Source: Silurus meridionalis
Taxonomy: Eukaryota > Chordata > Actinopteri > Siluriformes > Siluridae
NCBI RefSeq assembly: GCF_014805685.1
Contig: NC_060893.1
Coordinates: 9,669,773-9,733,772, forward strand
Direction: 5' to 3'
Length of the DNA: 64,000 bases
Below, one piece after another: positions 27,737-39,637 of this stretch. The notes under the pieces are model-generated. The model was not told where the DNA came from and searched no databases. It worked only from the letters and a program-made list of their open reading frames with translations. Both the position numbers and the translations under genes were made by a program. Numbering within the stretch: position 1 is the first letter of the stretch; the number at the start of each line of letters is the position of its first letter.

Positions 27737-28058
27737 CAGGGGTCACCAACGTGGTGCCTGCGGGCACCAGGTAGCCCGCAAGGACCACATGAGTAGCCTG
27801 CGGGCCTTTTCTAAAAATAGCTGTTTCCTACTTTGTTAAATCATTGTTGATAATTATTATGAGAAATCATTAACATGATCAGTGTCTTCACATAGATGAA
27901 TATCATTAATTATTAATAATAACATATAATAAAAGGTAAATTGAGCAAATTTGTTATTTTAGATCAAACTGAAAACTCTGTGTATCAAACTGGTAGCCCT
28001 TCACATTAATCTGTACCCAAAAAGTAGCTCTCAGTTTCAAAAAGGTTGGTGACCCCTG
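27737..28058. mobile_element. hAT-type MITE with perfect 8-bp target duplication
   Basis: The ends CAGGGGTCACCAACGTGGTG and (reverse complement) CAGGGGTCACCAACC are inverted repeats of the hAT type. The element is flanked by CATTAGAC at 27729-27736 and 28059-28066, an exact 8-bp duplication as made by hAT transposases. It is 322 bp with no coding capacity, so it was moved in trans. Confidence 0.9.
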
Positions 28059-28171
28059 CATTAGACTGTAAATGAATCAGATTAGTGCTCCCTAAGATAA
28101 TGAAAGTTTGATTTAAAAGATGTACCCAGCTATCTTGGACCAAATAAGGTTTTTTATCCTGAGACAGAAAG

Positions 28172-28385
<214 letters not shown>

Positions 28386-29587
28386 TTAAACTTTCTTTTA
28401 ATTCTAGATTCAACCTCAGTCCATAAAATTCTCTCCTGTTCATGTTTAGTATTGTCAAATGTTGTTCAAGCGATGCAAACATGCAACAAGCCTGATTTCT
28501 TTTTACTGTTTGACCTAATTTCAATTCAGAGATCTAGCCTTCAGGCTGAAGCTAGTGTTATCTCTTCTATGATGACCAGAAAGCAGATCAGTCAGGACAC
28601 ATCCACCCTCCTTATACACATTATGGCACTCTGCCTTACTGTTATCAGAGGAGCATTAATCAGTGTCACTTAGACTGCTACCCCTAAGTGTGGCACACTT
28701 TATTATGATTGCCAATTATATTTTGCCAGGCTGAATTTCCACCACACCATGTGCATGTACTGATTTCTGATGAGCATGATAGCACTGATATTGGCTGCAA
28801 CAGTGTTAATTCCCCTATGCCTACTGGCACTAAAAGCTTTTCAGACGAGAACTTCATTACATGGCCAGACCCCAAATGTCAAACAGAAACGTATCGTTTT
28901 ATAAGATGGATCTAGGCTGTGGTTTGCAATAGACTTTTTTATTTGGAAGTGTTGCCTTATCAAAAATAGATTACTATAGATGCTTACTGGCTGGGGAGCA
29001 AATAGTGAAAAAGTGGCAACGGGAGCAATACGGCTAATAGCCTTATGAATGAGCCTTAGAATGTGGCAACATCTTAATTTGCTATATTAATAATTGTGTA
29101 GACTTGAGATGTATTTATGTAGATAATACTCTTAGGTGGGTACCTACAGTTCGTTTCACTGAGGGCAAGTCATTCAACAAGGTTATATACCTGTATAGCA
29201 GAAACACTAATAAAACAGCGCATAAGCTCAGCAAGCATCAACAGACCCCAAATAGCATATCTTGCACCTGGGAAAGGATGGCGAGGTGCAATTGTATTAA
29301 TTCATCATTGCCAAATGAACATGCTGCCAACTGGGTTGACACAGATCTTTGAAATAACCTGGATCAGTCACACATCCAGGAATTGGATATAACATTAATA
29401 CACTGTAATAAAGCTGACATGCCATGGTTTAACCACAGAAATGAATCACACTGCTAAATAAATGTCTTGCTACATTATGATACCAAAAATATCTGAAGCA
29501 TTACACTTACACCACCACTGTACAAATACTAGGTAAAACATGCTACCTCCCAAAGGCAGACCACATCAGGAGAAACACCAGTTAAGC

Positions 29588-29592
<5 letters not shown>

Positions 29593-29628
<36 letters not shown>
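29593..29628. repeat. (CA)n microsatellite
   Basis: About 18 CA units, 170 bp from the 3' border of cadps2 exon 2 in the intron. Confidence 0.95.
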
Positions 29629-29630
<2 letters not shown>

Positions 29631-29792
29631 TTCCAACCTTCTACACCCTAGGTGCACTTTTGTTCATATATAAAAAGTACAAAGACAGATTGAATGTGTG
29701 TAAATCTGAGAATGACATATGCCTGGAAACGCAAGTGAAGTCACTAAATAATACTTCTGGAACTGAAGCAAGGTGCGGGACTATAGAAAAAG

Positions 29793-29798
29793 TCTTGC
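29793..29798 (-). other. non-canonical GC splice donor of cadps2 intron 2
   Basis: On the minus strand the exon ends TAC TAC GAG and the intron begins GCAAGA. GC-AG introns are the main non-canonical class spliced by the U2 spliceosome, and usually show a strong AG|GCAAG context as here. The call rests on the conserved protein border on both sides; a sequencing error turning GT into GC is the alternative. Confidence 0.8.
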
Positions 29799-29912
29799 CT
29801 CGTAGTAACTGCGCACAGCGTTGCAGAACGCTTCGTCAGCAACTATCTGCGTCTCTCCTTTGAGGAAGGCCTGAAATCTCTCCTTTACTGCCTGCAGCTG
29901 CTGTTTGTTGAG
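29799..29912 (-). CDS. cadps2: cadps2 coding exon 2 (114 nt, GC donor)
   Basis: Encodes 38 residues beginning [20 protein letters not shown] and ending [11 protein letters not shown]. This continues exon 1 directly (RRQQK then LNKQQ), as in vertebrate CADPS2. Residues [16 protein letters not shown] are the CADPS2 form; CADPS has a Met and an Asn in the corresponding segment. The acceptor is a long pyrimidine tract ending TTTTCAG. The 3' border reads GAG followed by GCAAGA, so the donor is GC rather than GT. No GT lies close enough to replace it before an in-frame TAG 18 nt further on. Both borders are phase 0, so omission of this exon would remove 38 residues without a frameshift. It sits alone between introns of 25.1 and 19.0 kb. 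Confidence 0.93.
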
Positions 29913-30113
29913 CTGAAAAGAAAAAGAAAACAAGGCATGTGACAAATTGTTTAATGACAGCATTATCATTATTAGTTTTTATAATGCCTGATGAAACATT
30001 TATGAACATATTATTAACGTGATTAATGTTAATGTATACAAAATCACTCAGACTGCACAAAAAAACAACCTGAGCCTTGATGAATAAGATGATGACTATG
30101 ATGGCACTCAGTA

Positions 30114-30560
30114 TAAGATAAGATAAGATAAGATAAGATAAGATAAACCTTTATTCATCCCACAGTGGGGAAATTTCTATGTTACAGCAGCAAGACAAAG
30201 AAATAAAAATAGATGCAAATATATATAAAAAAAGAAGAATATACAAAAAATAAAAACAGAAATAAAAATAAATAATAATAACAATAATAATAATAATAAT
30301 AACAACAAATAAAAATAAATGCAAATATCTAAAAAATAATATACATATACTACAATACCAGTATATATACAGTACAATGTAATAATACAAATAGGAAAAA
30401 AAACAAAAGTACGCTTTTTAAGTCATGTTTTGAGGTAGTATTGCACGTAAATTGCGGGTAATATTGCACATAATATTGTACCTGATTTGTTTAATAATAT
30501 TTCACACAGATAAAGTTATTGCACATCTTAAAAAGTAATAGCAGTGTTGTAAGATCTCTG
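30114..30560 (-). mobile_element. 3' end of a non-LTR retrotransposon
   Basis: On the plus strand a (GATAA)n run (30114-30146) leads into CCTTTATTCATCCCACAGTG and GGGAAATTTC, the reverse complement of a well-known fish LINE 3' tail with its short tandem terminus. The following 400 bp is AT-rich UTR-like sequence with TATTGCAC motifs repeated at about 30439, 30463 and 30519. No ORF remains. Confidence 0.6.
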
Positions 30561-30740
30561 ATATTATAGTATTGGGTTATTAAGGTTGCAACCCACATTC
30601 CAATAGCAATACAAAAATAAGTTATAATAACAATAATAATAATAATAATAATGATAATAATAATAATAATAGATGACGAGCGCTTTGATAGTGATTCTCA
30701 CAGATGTTCCACAGCTCAGTGTGAAGAATATTATGTACAA

Positions 30741-30860
30741 AACAGTCAAGTCAAGTTTATTTCTATAGCGCTTTTCACAACAGACATTGTCTCAAAGCAG
30801 CTTTACAGAAAAGCAGCAAAACAGGAGCTTCAAACAAACACTTCAGCAATAATTTCTCTT
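30741..30860 (-). mobile_element. 3' tail of another fish retroposon
   Basis: GTCAAGTCAAGTTTATTTCT, ATAGCGCTTTTCACAACAGA and CATTGTCTCAAAGCAGCTTT form, in this order, a common fish retroposon tail, here in reverse orientation. It is about 115 bp, with no coding part. Confidence 0.5.
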
Positions 30861-31257
30861 TAAAGGATACAATAACAAGAGCTGCATCTTTAAACACATT
30901 CGCACCTGCACCTGAGCGCTTGATCTAGGAACTGAAGATTTGATTATTGCTGACTGCATATTTCTGCTCTCAGACTTTTCAAAATAGAAATGCACTGGGT
31001 ATGAAGTTCTACAGAATAAAATTTAGCTAGCACAATTTATTTACTTCCCAATTTAGTCTACATTTTCTACTTCCTCCAGCGCCTTGTTTATCCCACGGAG
31101 AATGTGAAAGTGTCTGCTGGAGCAGCACTAATGTGGACTACAGACAGCGAGAGTCATTAAAAGGTGCAATCAAGCACTGGGCAAGGAGATCAGCAGCCAG
31201 ACACAGAGCATCATTTTATCCCTACATGCCTGCCATTCACTTCAGTGGTGATGTGTT

Positions 31258-31317
31258 CTCTCTCTCTCTCTCTCTCTCCCCTCCCCTCTCCCTCTCCCTC
31301 TCCCTCTCCCTCCCACC
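31258..31317. repeat. (TC)n / (CTCCCT)n microsatellite
   Basis: A TC run passes into CTCCCT-type hexamers. The strand is homopyrimidine for about 60 bp. Confidence 0.93.
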
Positions 31318-31449
31318 CTCTTGTTGCTGTGTTCCAACTCTCTGGGGTTTCAACTTCCTCATCTATTTAAGGAAAGATGTCTATAATGAAAACAATTTTT
31401 CACTCCTTCACACGGAGGTCTGTCTGCTTTCTTCAAATGTCAACTATAC

Positions 31450-31775
31450 ATTCATCAAGCTGTTTGATGCCTAATGTATAAAGTATAAAAAATTTCATTT
31501 GTTACACAACCAATGAGTCCAAAACAGCAAGAGGCAGTCATATTGAGATTTTGAGACTCCTGTGCATAAACTGGTGTATGAGCCTATGCATACAGTTCAT
31601 GTGTCATGTACACAGCAATTCCTCTTTATTTCAATCAGCTGGATTTAAATCAAGAACTGTGTCACTGGAGCTAAACTAATTATATATGCCATTTAATATA
31701 CAATCTGAACATGTAGCAGTGCTAAGTTTGCACCTCATTTTAAATTCAAGGTGTAAATTAGCTACAGGCATGTGG
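31450..31775 (+). repeat. diverged direct repeat, copy A
   Basis: Matches 33815-34115 in collinear blocks: CATCAAGCTGTTTGATGCC, TTTGTTACACAACCAATGAG, ATGAGCCTATGCATACAGTT and AATTAGCTACAGGCATGTGG. I do not recognise the family. It could be an old local duplication or two copies of an interspersed repeat. Confidence 0.55.
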
Positions 31776-33814
31776 TTGCTTTTTTTTTTTAACAATCAGA
31801 CAGAACTACAAGCTTTGAAAATGTGCTAAAAGGATATTCATCTATGGAATAACACTAATAGTAAAACAACAAGCTACAGCAGTTATGTAAGAAATATATG
31901 ATGTCCTAAAACCTACCACATGACTTTTTGGATTCAGTACCTAAAATAGTTCAAACACTAAAAGATTGCAACATTATATTGTCGCCTTGGATATGATGCA
32001 CATGCACATTAAAAACACGTACATCGGTTCCTTTTTCTGGTTTTCTGGTTAGTAGTTTCCAGCCAGACTCCAGGTGCTGCAGTGAAGGTTAAATGAACGG
32101 TAATTTTAGATGCATTGGCACCTCACATTCTGCAGTGGGTCTCCTCGAAAACATTTTCACGTATGCACAATTTCTTAGCATCTTACTATGAGATCTCCTC
32201 AGCTCTATTTCATATGATTGGCAAAGAAATGGCACTTGAAGTGTATTAAATTGTGTCTGCACATTTATCGGTCTTTGTATCACAACTCTGGGTGAACCAG
32301 GACATTGGATAAGATTTCATTTTCTTCTACCCATTTAAGACATGCGTTCAAAACAAAATTAGGACTGAATGGCAATAAAGACTCTATCAATGAAATGTGG
32401 CTCAGCTGAGCTCTTGCCTCTTGTCCTTGTTTTTCATTACTATACCAATTGATAGAGGTTTATTTTGCCTTCCAGGGCATGAAAATCCTCAGTATTGTTA
32501 TGGCAACATCAAAAACAGCATTGCAAGCCAGCCTTCCATAGCACATTAAGGATGCATTGGCTGTGCTTTATCAGCATGGAATATAAAAGCCTCACTAAAA
32601 CACTAACACTGTTTGGGCTAAGATCACACTCTAAACACAAAGGCAAATTGGGGATGTCAAAAGATTATAAATACCAACCACAAGTTGTATTGATATTAAT
32701 TACTTTTGTAAGTATTCAAATAGACTGCTTGTATCACCTTCAAGACAGAATGTACATTGGGTCTTTAGAAAGTAACTCCATGACTGATATACATTTGGAA
32801 TGTTTTTATGGCAGGAAAAAAACAACGCGTATTTGCAAAGCTGAACTTTATTTTAGTGACGAGAGAGCGGTCTGGATGAATACTGTACAGGAAGATAATC
32901 AAATCACAAACCTGGAACGTTACAAAAAATACAAGTCTACAAATCTACAAACCGAGCAAACTAGGCCAAAACGGTCACACAGTATAAAAGTAATGAGAGC
33001 CAAAAGCCAAACAAGAGAGATCAAAAGCTTGGTGCTGTTGGGGACTTCACATTTTATGAATGACCGTCTGTCTCATTATTAGCAGTGTGTGTGACGAGAA
33101 TCAGGTGTGTGTCATTAGAAGTCGGCCTTGACCTTTAAAAGGAATTGGTTGTGACTGTTGGGAAAAGGAGTCCAGCCACTTCCCAGCTATTTGAGAGGCT
33201 ATGAGGAAGGACCTGAGAAAGTGGAGTCATGACTGAATCAGACACTGACATTGCACTAGTATGCTTGTAAACACAGTCAACTTATATCCTAATGTGTTCT
33301 GTCAGTAAAATTGTTAGGAACATAAAGCTCTTTCTTTACGGCTCTTATATATAAAAAAAAATAATAATAATAAATCATTAAAATAAATATTGACAGTTTT
33401 TCTTTTTTTACAATTCTTTTTTTTACAAAATTCTTTCACAATTCAATTTTCCTCGGATGCAAAACATTTAAAGAAACCTTGAATCCAAACCCCACAGTGT
33501 GATTACAATGAATCTTAAGAACAAACCAACAAATGACCACAGAGAGACCTGGTTAACTGCACTCGTTCAGCCCAGTAATCAAACACATACACACACACAC
33601 ATACCCGCACACACCCTCACAGAGCAAACAGAAGTGTGTCAACATTCCACAAAATAGACCAATTCCTGGTGCAGTTTATGCTTCAGCTCAGCCTCCTGCT
33701 GTCTTTTAAACCAGCACTAAAAACTCACAATAAAAACAACACCAGATTAAAGAAAACTTATGGTATTCTTTTATTCGAGTAGTAGAAAGCCTGGTAAGCT
33801 GTCCATTAATACAT

Positions 33815-34115
33815 TCATTACACTTTCATCAAACCGTATGATGTCTATTGTGACCAAAAGGCTTGTTTCTAAGGTATTTCTTTGTTACACCACCGGTCAG
33901 TCCAATACAGTGAGAAACAGACATGCTAAGCCATGCTAAGCAATATAGACTCATCCCCCTGGCCAAAGAAATATGCATGTATGAGCCTTAGCATACAGTT
34001 CATATGACAAACACAAATACACTTCTTTTTTTTTTTAGCATCCATATGCTTTATGAAAAAGTGTAAAGTCAATCGGGTCTAATATATAAATATAAATTAG
34101 CAACAGGCATGTTGC
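33815..34115 (+). repeat. diverged direct repeat, copy B
   Basis: Counterpart of 31450-31775: CATCAAACCGTATGATGTC, TTTGTTACACCACCGGTCAG, ATGAGCCTTAGCATACAGTT and AATTAGCAACAGGCATGTTG occur in the same order and with similar spacing. Confidence 0.55.
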
Positions 34116-35493
34116 GGTGTATCATTTGAACAGGTATATTTCTATATCAGCAACTTCATGATCAGCTCATCATAGTGACAACACAGTGGGATTTTCTGCA
34201 AGCATCCTGAATGAGGAAGGAAACTGTATACTCAGTTGTTTCCTTGTATTGTGTTTGGGATTTTGGCCTGCAAGGCAGTGATTTAAAAAAAAAAAAAATA
34301 GAAAGAAAGATGAAGTCTCTCAGGAGAAGGAAAAGAAGGATCAAAATGTAAATAAAGACACTATGATTTACATTATGGGTAAGCAAGCCATAACTACAAA
34401 TCTAGCTTAAATAGACACATCTAAGACATGACACTGAATAAGGCACTAGTAATACTGCTAGCCACAAAGAAGAAAACTACCAGTCCACATCCCAAGGGTT
34501 GGGGACATCTGCTTTAAGGCATAACCAATTTAAGTCTAAAATAATAACTTCTGCTATGCCACAACTAAAAGAGGGTTAAAGTATTAAACAATAAAACCTG
34601 GGCTGAATTTGTGCTAGATGGAATGAGATAGAGCTTGTATTGAAAGTTGAATAAATCGGATTTCGAATTTAGTGTACCATCCCTACACAGGCTTCTCAGC
34701 TCAACAGTTGCCCCCCGATCTCTTTCTCCCTGACTTTAGATTATTGTGGGTTCTGCACAGATCGATTCACAATAAGTGCTTTCACAGTGATGTTTTTTTT
34801 TTTACAGTGGCTCTTCAGAATATTAGAGCCCCTAGGTGGAAGAGTCTACTGGGTTTTTATATAAACTCTGGAATAAAATCTCATAGCTACATAATAACAT
34901 CTTCTGAACAAAAAATCACATCAGGTCCAAACCATGGTGTAATTTACCTCAGAACTCAACATAATGATAAACCAGGGAATTAAATGTTGAATGTATATCT
35001 CTGTCTATTAAATTTGCCTAAGTTCCCCCCTTAATATCAGCATTTTCATTAATGATCCATACAGGAATGAGTCTTTAGCAAGGGCCTTTATCAAACACAT
35101 AAGTGAATCTGAATTGGACTGTCATAATACAGATCTAAATTAGGAAACTTATATTCTTCCTGATCACAGTCCAGAACCAATTTGACCGTATGAACACCAG
35201 GGGTTTTATCACACCAGGGAAAGCGTCTCATCAGTCTGCTGAGATATAAAAAAAAAAAAAAAAGAGCATGGCAATAAGAAGTGAAATAAAATACAAAAGC
35301 CAGCCATTTCAAATGGGTTTTACTGTATGACATGTAGTGAAATGCTTTTTATGACTTCAACATCTCAATATGAAAATAGAAATATAATATAAAAATTTAA
35401 TTAAAAATAATATAAATAAAAATAATGTATAAATGTATTTTGAAAGTATAAATACAGAGTATAAAAATAAGGTTAAGAAGAAAAATACAAGTG

Positions 35494-35494
<1 letters not shown>

Positions 35495-35537
<43 letters not shown>
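35495..35537. repeat. (TATC)n microsatellite
   Basis: About 10 TATC units directly abutting the left end of the DD37E transposon. Confidence 0.95.
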
Positions 35538-35538
35538 A

Positions 35539-37100
35539 CAGGGAGTGCAGAATTATTAGGCAAGTTGTATTTTTGAGGATTAATTTTATTTGAGGATTTA
35601 ATTTGAACAACAACCATGTTCTCAATGAACACAAAAAACTCATTAATATCAAAGCTGAATATTTTTGGAAGTAGTTTTTAGTTTTAGCTATTTTAGGGGG
35701 ATATCTGTGTGTGCAGGTGACTATTACTGTGCATAATTATTAGGCAACTTAACAAAAAACAAATTCATACCCATTTCAATTATTTATTTTTACCAGTGAA
35801 ACCAATATAACATCTCAACATTCACAAATATACATTTCTGACATTCAAAAACCAAACAAAAACAAATCAGTGACCAATATAGCCACCTTTCTTTGCAAGG
35901 ACACTCAAAAGCCTGCCATCCATGGATTCTGTCAGTGTTTTGATCTGTTCACCATCAACATTGCGTGCAGCAGCAACCACAGCCTCCCAGACACTGTTCA
36001 GAGAGGTGTACTGTTTTCCTCCTTGTAAATCGCACATTTGATGATGGACCACAGGTTCTCAATGGGGTTCAGATCAGGTGAACAAGGAGGCCATATCATT
36101 AGATTTTCTTCTTTTATACCCTTTCTTGCCAGCCACGCTGTGGAGTACTTGGGCGTGTGTGATGGAGCATTGTCCTGCATGAAAATCATGTTTTTCTTGA
36201 AGGATGCAGACTTCTTCCTGTACCACTGCTTGAAGAAGGTGTCTTCCAGAAACTGGCAGTAGGACTGGGAGTTCAGCTTGACTCCATCCTCAACCCGAAA
36301 AGGCCCCACAAGCTCATCTTTGATGATACCAGCCCAAACCAGTACTCCACCTCCACCTTGCTGGCGCCTGAGTCGGACTGGAGCTCTCTGCCCTTTACCA
36401 ATCCAGCCACGGGCCCATCCATCTGGCCCATCAAGACTCACTCTCATTTCATCAGTCCATAAAACCTTAGAAAAATCAGTCTTGAGATATTTCTTGGCCC
36501 AGTCTTGACGTTTCAGCTTGTGTGTCTTGTTCAGTGGTGGTCGACTTTCTGCCTTTCTTACCTTGGCCATGTCTCTGAGTATTGCACACCTTGTGCTTTT
36601 GGGCACTCCAGTGATGTTGCAGCTCTGAAATATGGCCAAACTGGTGGCAAGTGGCATCTTGGCAGCTGCACGCTTGACTTTTCTCAGTTCACGGGCAGTT
36701 ATTTTGCGCCTTGGTTTTTCCACACGCTTCTTGCGACCCTGTTGACTATTTTGAATTAAACGCTTGATTGTTCGATGATCACGCTTCAGAAGCTTGGCTA
36801 TTTTAAGACTGCTGCATCCCTCTGCAATATATCTCACTATTTTTGGCTTTTCTGAGCCTGTCAAGTCCTTCTTTTGACCCATTTTGCCAAAGGAAAGGAA
36901 GTTGCCTAATAATTATGCACACCTGATATAGGGTGTTGATGTCATTAGACCACACCCCTTCTCATTACAGAGATGCACATCACCTAATATGCTTAATTGG
37001 TAGTAGGCTTTCCAGCCTATACAGCTTGGAGTAAGACAACATGCATAACGAGGATGATGTGGTCAAAATACTCATTTGCCTAATAATTCTGCACTCCCTG
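35539..37100 (-). mobile_element. Tc1/mariner transposon, DD37E type, near-complete
   Basis: 1562 bp bounded by TA on both sides (35537-35538, 37101-37102). The terminal inverted repeats start CAGGGAGTGCAGAATTATTA and agree perfectly for at least 24 bp. A second pair of inverted 20-mers (GTGCATAATTATTAGGCAAC, 35729-35748, and its complement at 36901-36920) sits inside, giving an IR/DR arrangement like that of Sleeping Beauty-type elements. One transposase gene lies on the minus strand. The perfect ends suggest a recent insertion. Confidence 0.95.
35867..36882 (-). pseudogene. Tc1/mariner transposase (DD37E) with one frameshift
   Basis: About 338 codons. Residues 1-294 run unbroken from MGQKKDLTGSEKPKIVRYIA. 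This first part contains a paired-type helix-turn-helix (residues about 10-100, with RDHRTIKRLI), a basic nuclear-targeting-like patch (KKRVEKPRRK, about 51-60) and the RNase H-fold catalytic triad. The triad is Asp144 in LWTDEMR, Asp237 in MQDNAPSH and Glu275 in PIENLW, with 37 residues between the last two, hence DD37E. A single-base loss at about 36020 shifts the frame to an early stop (35998). The true C-terminus (GKQYTSLNSVWEAVVAAARN and on) continues in the next frame to 35867. Otherwise intact, it is likely a young copy lacking about the last 50 residues. The DD37E spacing is that of the TRT-like group of Tc1 relatives reported in vertebrates. Confidence 0.93.
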
Positions 37101-37104
37101 TATA

Positions 37105-37136
37105 TACACACATACATACACACACACACACACACA
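37105..37136. repeat. (CA)n-rich microsatellite
   Basis: CATA/CA repeats form a 30-bp bridge between the DD37E transposon and the pogo-like MITE. Confidence 0.9.
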
Positions 37137-38073
37137 GTGGAACCCGGTTATCTCGCCCTCGGTTACCTCGACAACCCTATTAAGTCGACGTTTTTGAAGT
37201 GGAACCGCCAAATTCTCGCTTTTTCTAAGCATTTTTTATCGGTTATGTCGATTCTTTTATGTCGCCGAACCCTGATATCTCGAGCACAAGGGGGGAAAAA
37301 TTTGCCATTTAACGTCGGTTATCTCGGTGCAGCCGCAGAAGAACTCGCGGAAGTGGCGGAAAAATCAAGGCTTACAGCTGCTACAGGTGTTGTATTGTAT
37401 ACTGGTGAATCTCTGCTGTTAGTTAGTGCACATATGCCTTTTGTTGTTAAATGTTATGCGATGAACGGGAGGCGAAAGTAGAAGCGCGGCGCTGAACGTT
37501 GGATGAGCTGCAAAAGCATAGAATGAACACCGGCAGGTTCGAGGGGGGTGACCGCGGTGCGCTTTGGGAAGAAAAGAGCAGCCGTTGAGAGAGTGCCGGT
37601 GGGAAGACACGTACCGGGATACGCATGCGCGATGACCGCCGTGAACCAACATATACCAACAATAACGGACAGTGAGAGTGTGGAAGTTTAAATAGGAGCT
37701 GGTGATGATAAACGAGCACCATATGTGCGCGATTGAAGCGGCGCTTCAGAGAAAGCGGCCGAGAAAGCACCTGACACGTTGAAGGGGGCCGAAGGGGGCG
37801 TGGCAGGTGGATTCCTGACAGATAAACATGTACTGTATGTATTTTTATAGCATGCCTTCATCAAACAAATCGCGGCAACGCTGTTGTGTAAAAAAACCCT
37901 CGAAAAACACGTGCATGCACACTCTCATTTATTAACGCACATCATGTACATAAAGAAATTTCAAGCACGTTAATATATATTGCCGCCTCATTGATTTTCG
38001 TTTATCTCGATCATCGGTTACCTCTATGCTTTTTGGCGACCCCCTAGGACATCGACATAACCAGGTTCCACTG
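37135..38073 (-). mobile_element. pogo/Tigger-like MITE, copy 2 (complete)
   Basis: Left end CAGTGGAACCCGGTTATCTC and right end (reverse complement) CAGTGGAACCTGGTTATGTC form inverted terminal repeats, and a TA follows the right end. At 939 bp it lacks a transposase. It is in the opposite orientation to copy 1 at 25268, and the shared 680 bp corresponds to about 37390-38073. Internal copies of GGTTATCTCG/GGTTATGTCG near 37147, 37230 and 37318 suggest repeats in the subterminal part. Confidence 0.85.
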
Positions 38074-38085
38074 TATATATATACA

Positions 38086-38375
38086 TTTCTTCTTAACCTT
38101 GATGATGGTGGTGAAGTTAGAAGTGGCCAAACAGTCATTTGTGTAAAGGGAGTACAGCAGGGGGCTCAGAACACAACCGTGAGGCGCTCCAGGGTGAGGG
38201 GGGATAAGGTGTGTTTGCCCACCCGTACAGGTGGCGTAATTGTTATGGTCTGTCTGTCAGGAAGTTGGAGATCCATTGACACAGGGGTGGGTCCCAGGGC
38301 CTCCAACTTAGAGGTGAGCGTGCAGGAAATTATGATTGTTAAATGCTGAACGGTAGTCCACAAATAGCATTTTCA
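38086..38375 (-). pseudogene. Rex1-like LINE reverse transcriptase fragment
   Basis: On the minus strand, in two frames, it reads LFVDYRSAFN-like (about 38370-38340), then WISNFLTDRP, VRVGKHT, and after one frameshift GAPHGCVLSPLLYSLYTNDC (about 38200-38140) with FTTIIK. These are RT blocks 2 to 4 of a Rex1/CR1-type LINE. It stops just before the catalytic FADD box, next to the pogo MITE. About 290 bp remain. Confidence 0.75.
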
Positions 38376-39637
38376 CATAATTTCTTTTTCTTTTTAATTA
38401 ATAATCTCTATTGAATTGTTTTTAAAACTGAAAGTGCTACAGCTACAGGTTATGTCCATCTGTGTGTTCATATTCCTCCCCACTTTTAACAAATGTCTGG
38501 CATAGTCGAGTCAGCATAGACTAGATGTATATCTTCATATAGTCCTATTTAAAATAACTAATAGTACAATTAAAAGCAAATGTATGAGCAATTGTTTTAA
38601 AACGAAATTGTAATAACTACAAAGTTTCAGCTTGGTCAAATTAAGGCCTTTACACAAGTTTAGTAAAAACATCTAGCAAAAACATCTAACAAAAACATCT
38701 TTAAAAAAATTTAAAAGAAAAACCTGGGCTAGTTCAAAGTAATAGAATATTGACTCTAATCAACAAACAAACAAACAACACATGACTACCGTCATGTCCC
38801 TCAAACTGATTGGCTGGTTAATTTAAAAGTGCACACAGAACAGGATAAACTTGGCAAACATTTTTTCACACCACTATATTTCAAGTTATTTACACTAGAC
38901 AGTTGATATGTTGGTCAGAACATGCACATTTTATAGTATATATTTTTGTATACATATTTATTTATTCTGTAAACAATAGTTTTGGTTGTAACATGAATAA
39001 CAGATTTTAAGGCACTTGTTCTAATGTGTTACTGTTTCTATAGTAAGAGCATATACATAGACTTGTATATTGGATGCTCCACCTAACCTACAAATTCTAA
39101 TCTAATAATTAATTGGAATAAATGGATGTCATTTTTTAAATCCATAAATATATTTGTCGATGTGGGGATGTGAGGTTGTTTGTGTAGAAACATTCATTTT
39201 ACACAAGAGACATTCATGTTTGATAGAGCACACTTTTAGAGATGTTTACCATAATTTTCACCATAACAACTCATCAGGCAGCTCTCCACAACTACATGAG
39301 GTAAATCTGCTGGGGTTGAGGTTACCTCTGAGCTAAGCCAGCCAACCACAACTGCTATACAAGATCATGTAGTAAGAAGAAAGTGTTACTCGCCCATATT
39401 CACATACTGTACATGAGCTCACAAACACACATGATTTGTTGGTTTTGCTGTAATTGATAGAAGAGTGAGCGCATGCCACCTTTCCTTTGAACCCCTGTGG
39501 CATGGCCAATCAAAAATTATAACTTAGAATAATGGAAAATAAATAAATACAAAAAATGAAACACAGACACCTTGCCTTTCTGTATAATCACATGACCTCT
39601 CTTTTTCTATGCATTTCATTCCAGAAACAATAAACAG

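Noticed and set aside
32495..33082. 195-codon plus-strand ORF
   Set aside because: No recognisable domain, opposite strand inside a cadps2 intron, unremarkable composition and no conserved-looking motifs. Its 3' part resembles an interspersed repeat. Most likely chance.
34490..34520. AAGGGTTGGGGACATCTGCT, like a hAT end; also AAGGTCCCCAACCAAG at 23223
   Set aside because: Single short ends without partners or target duplications; too little to annotate.
35495..35537. CRISPR-like short regular repeats
   Set aside because: Simple tetranucleotide microsatellite without spacers. No other repeat here has spacer structure, and the genome is eukaryotic.
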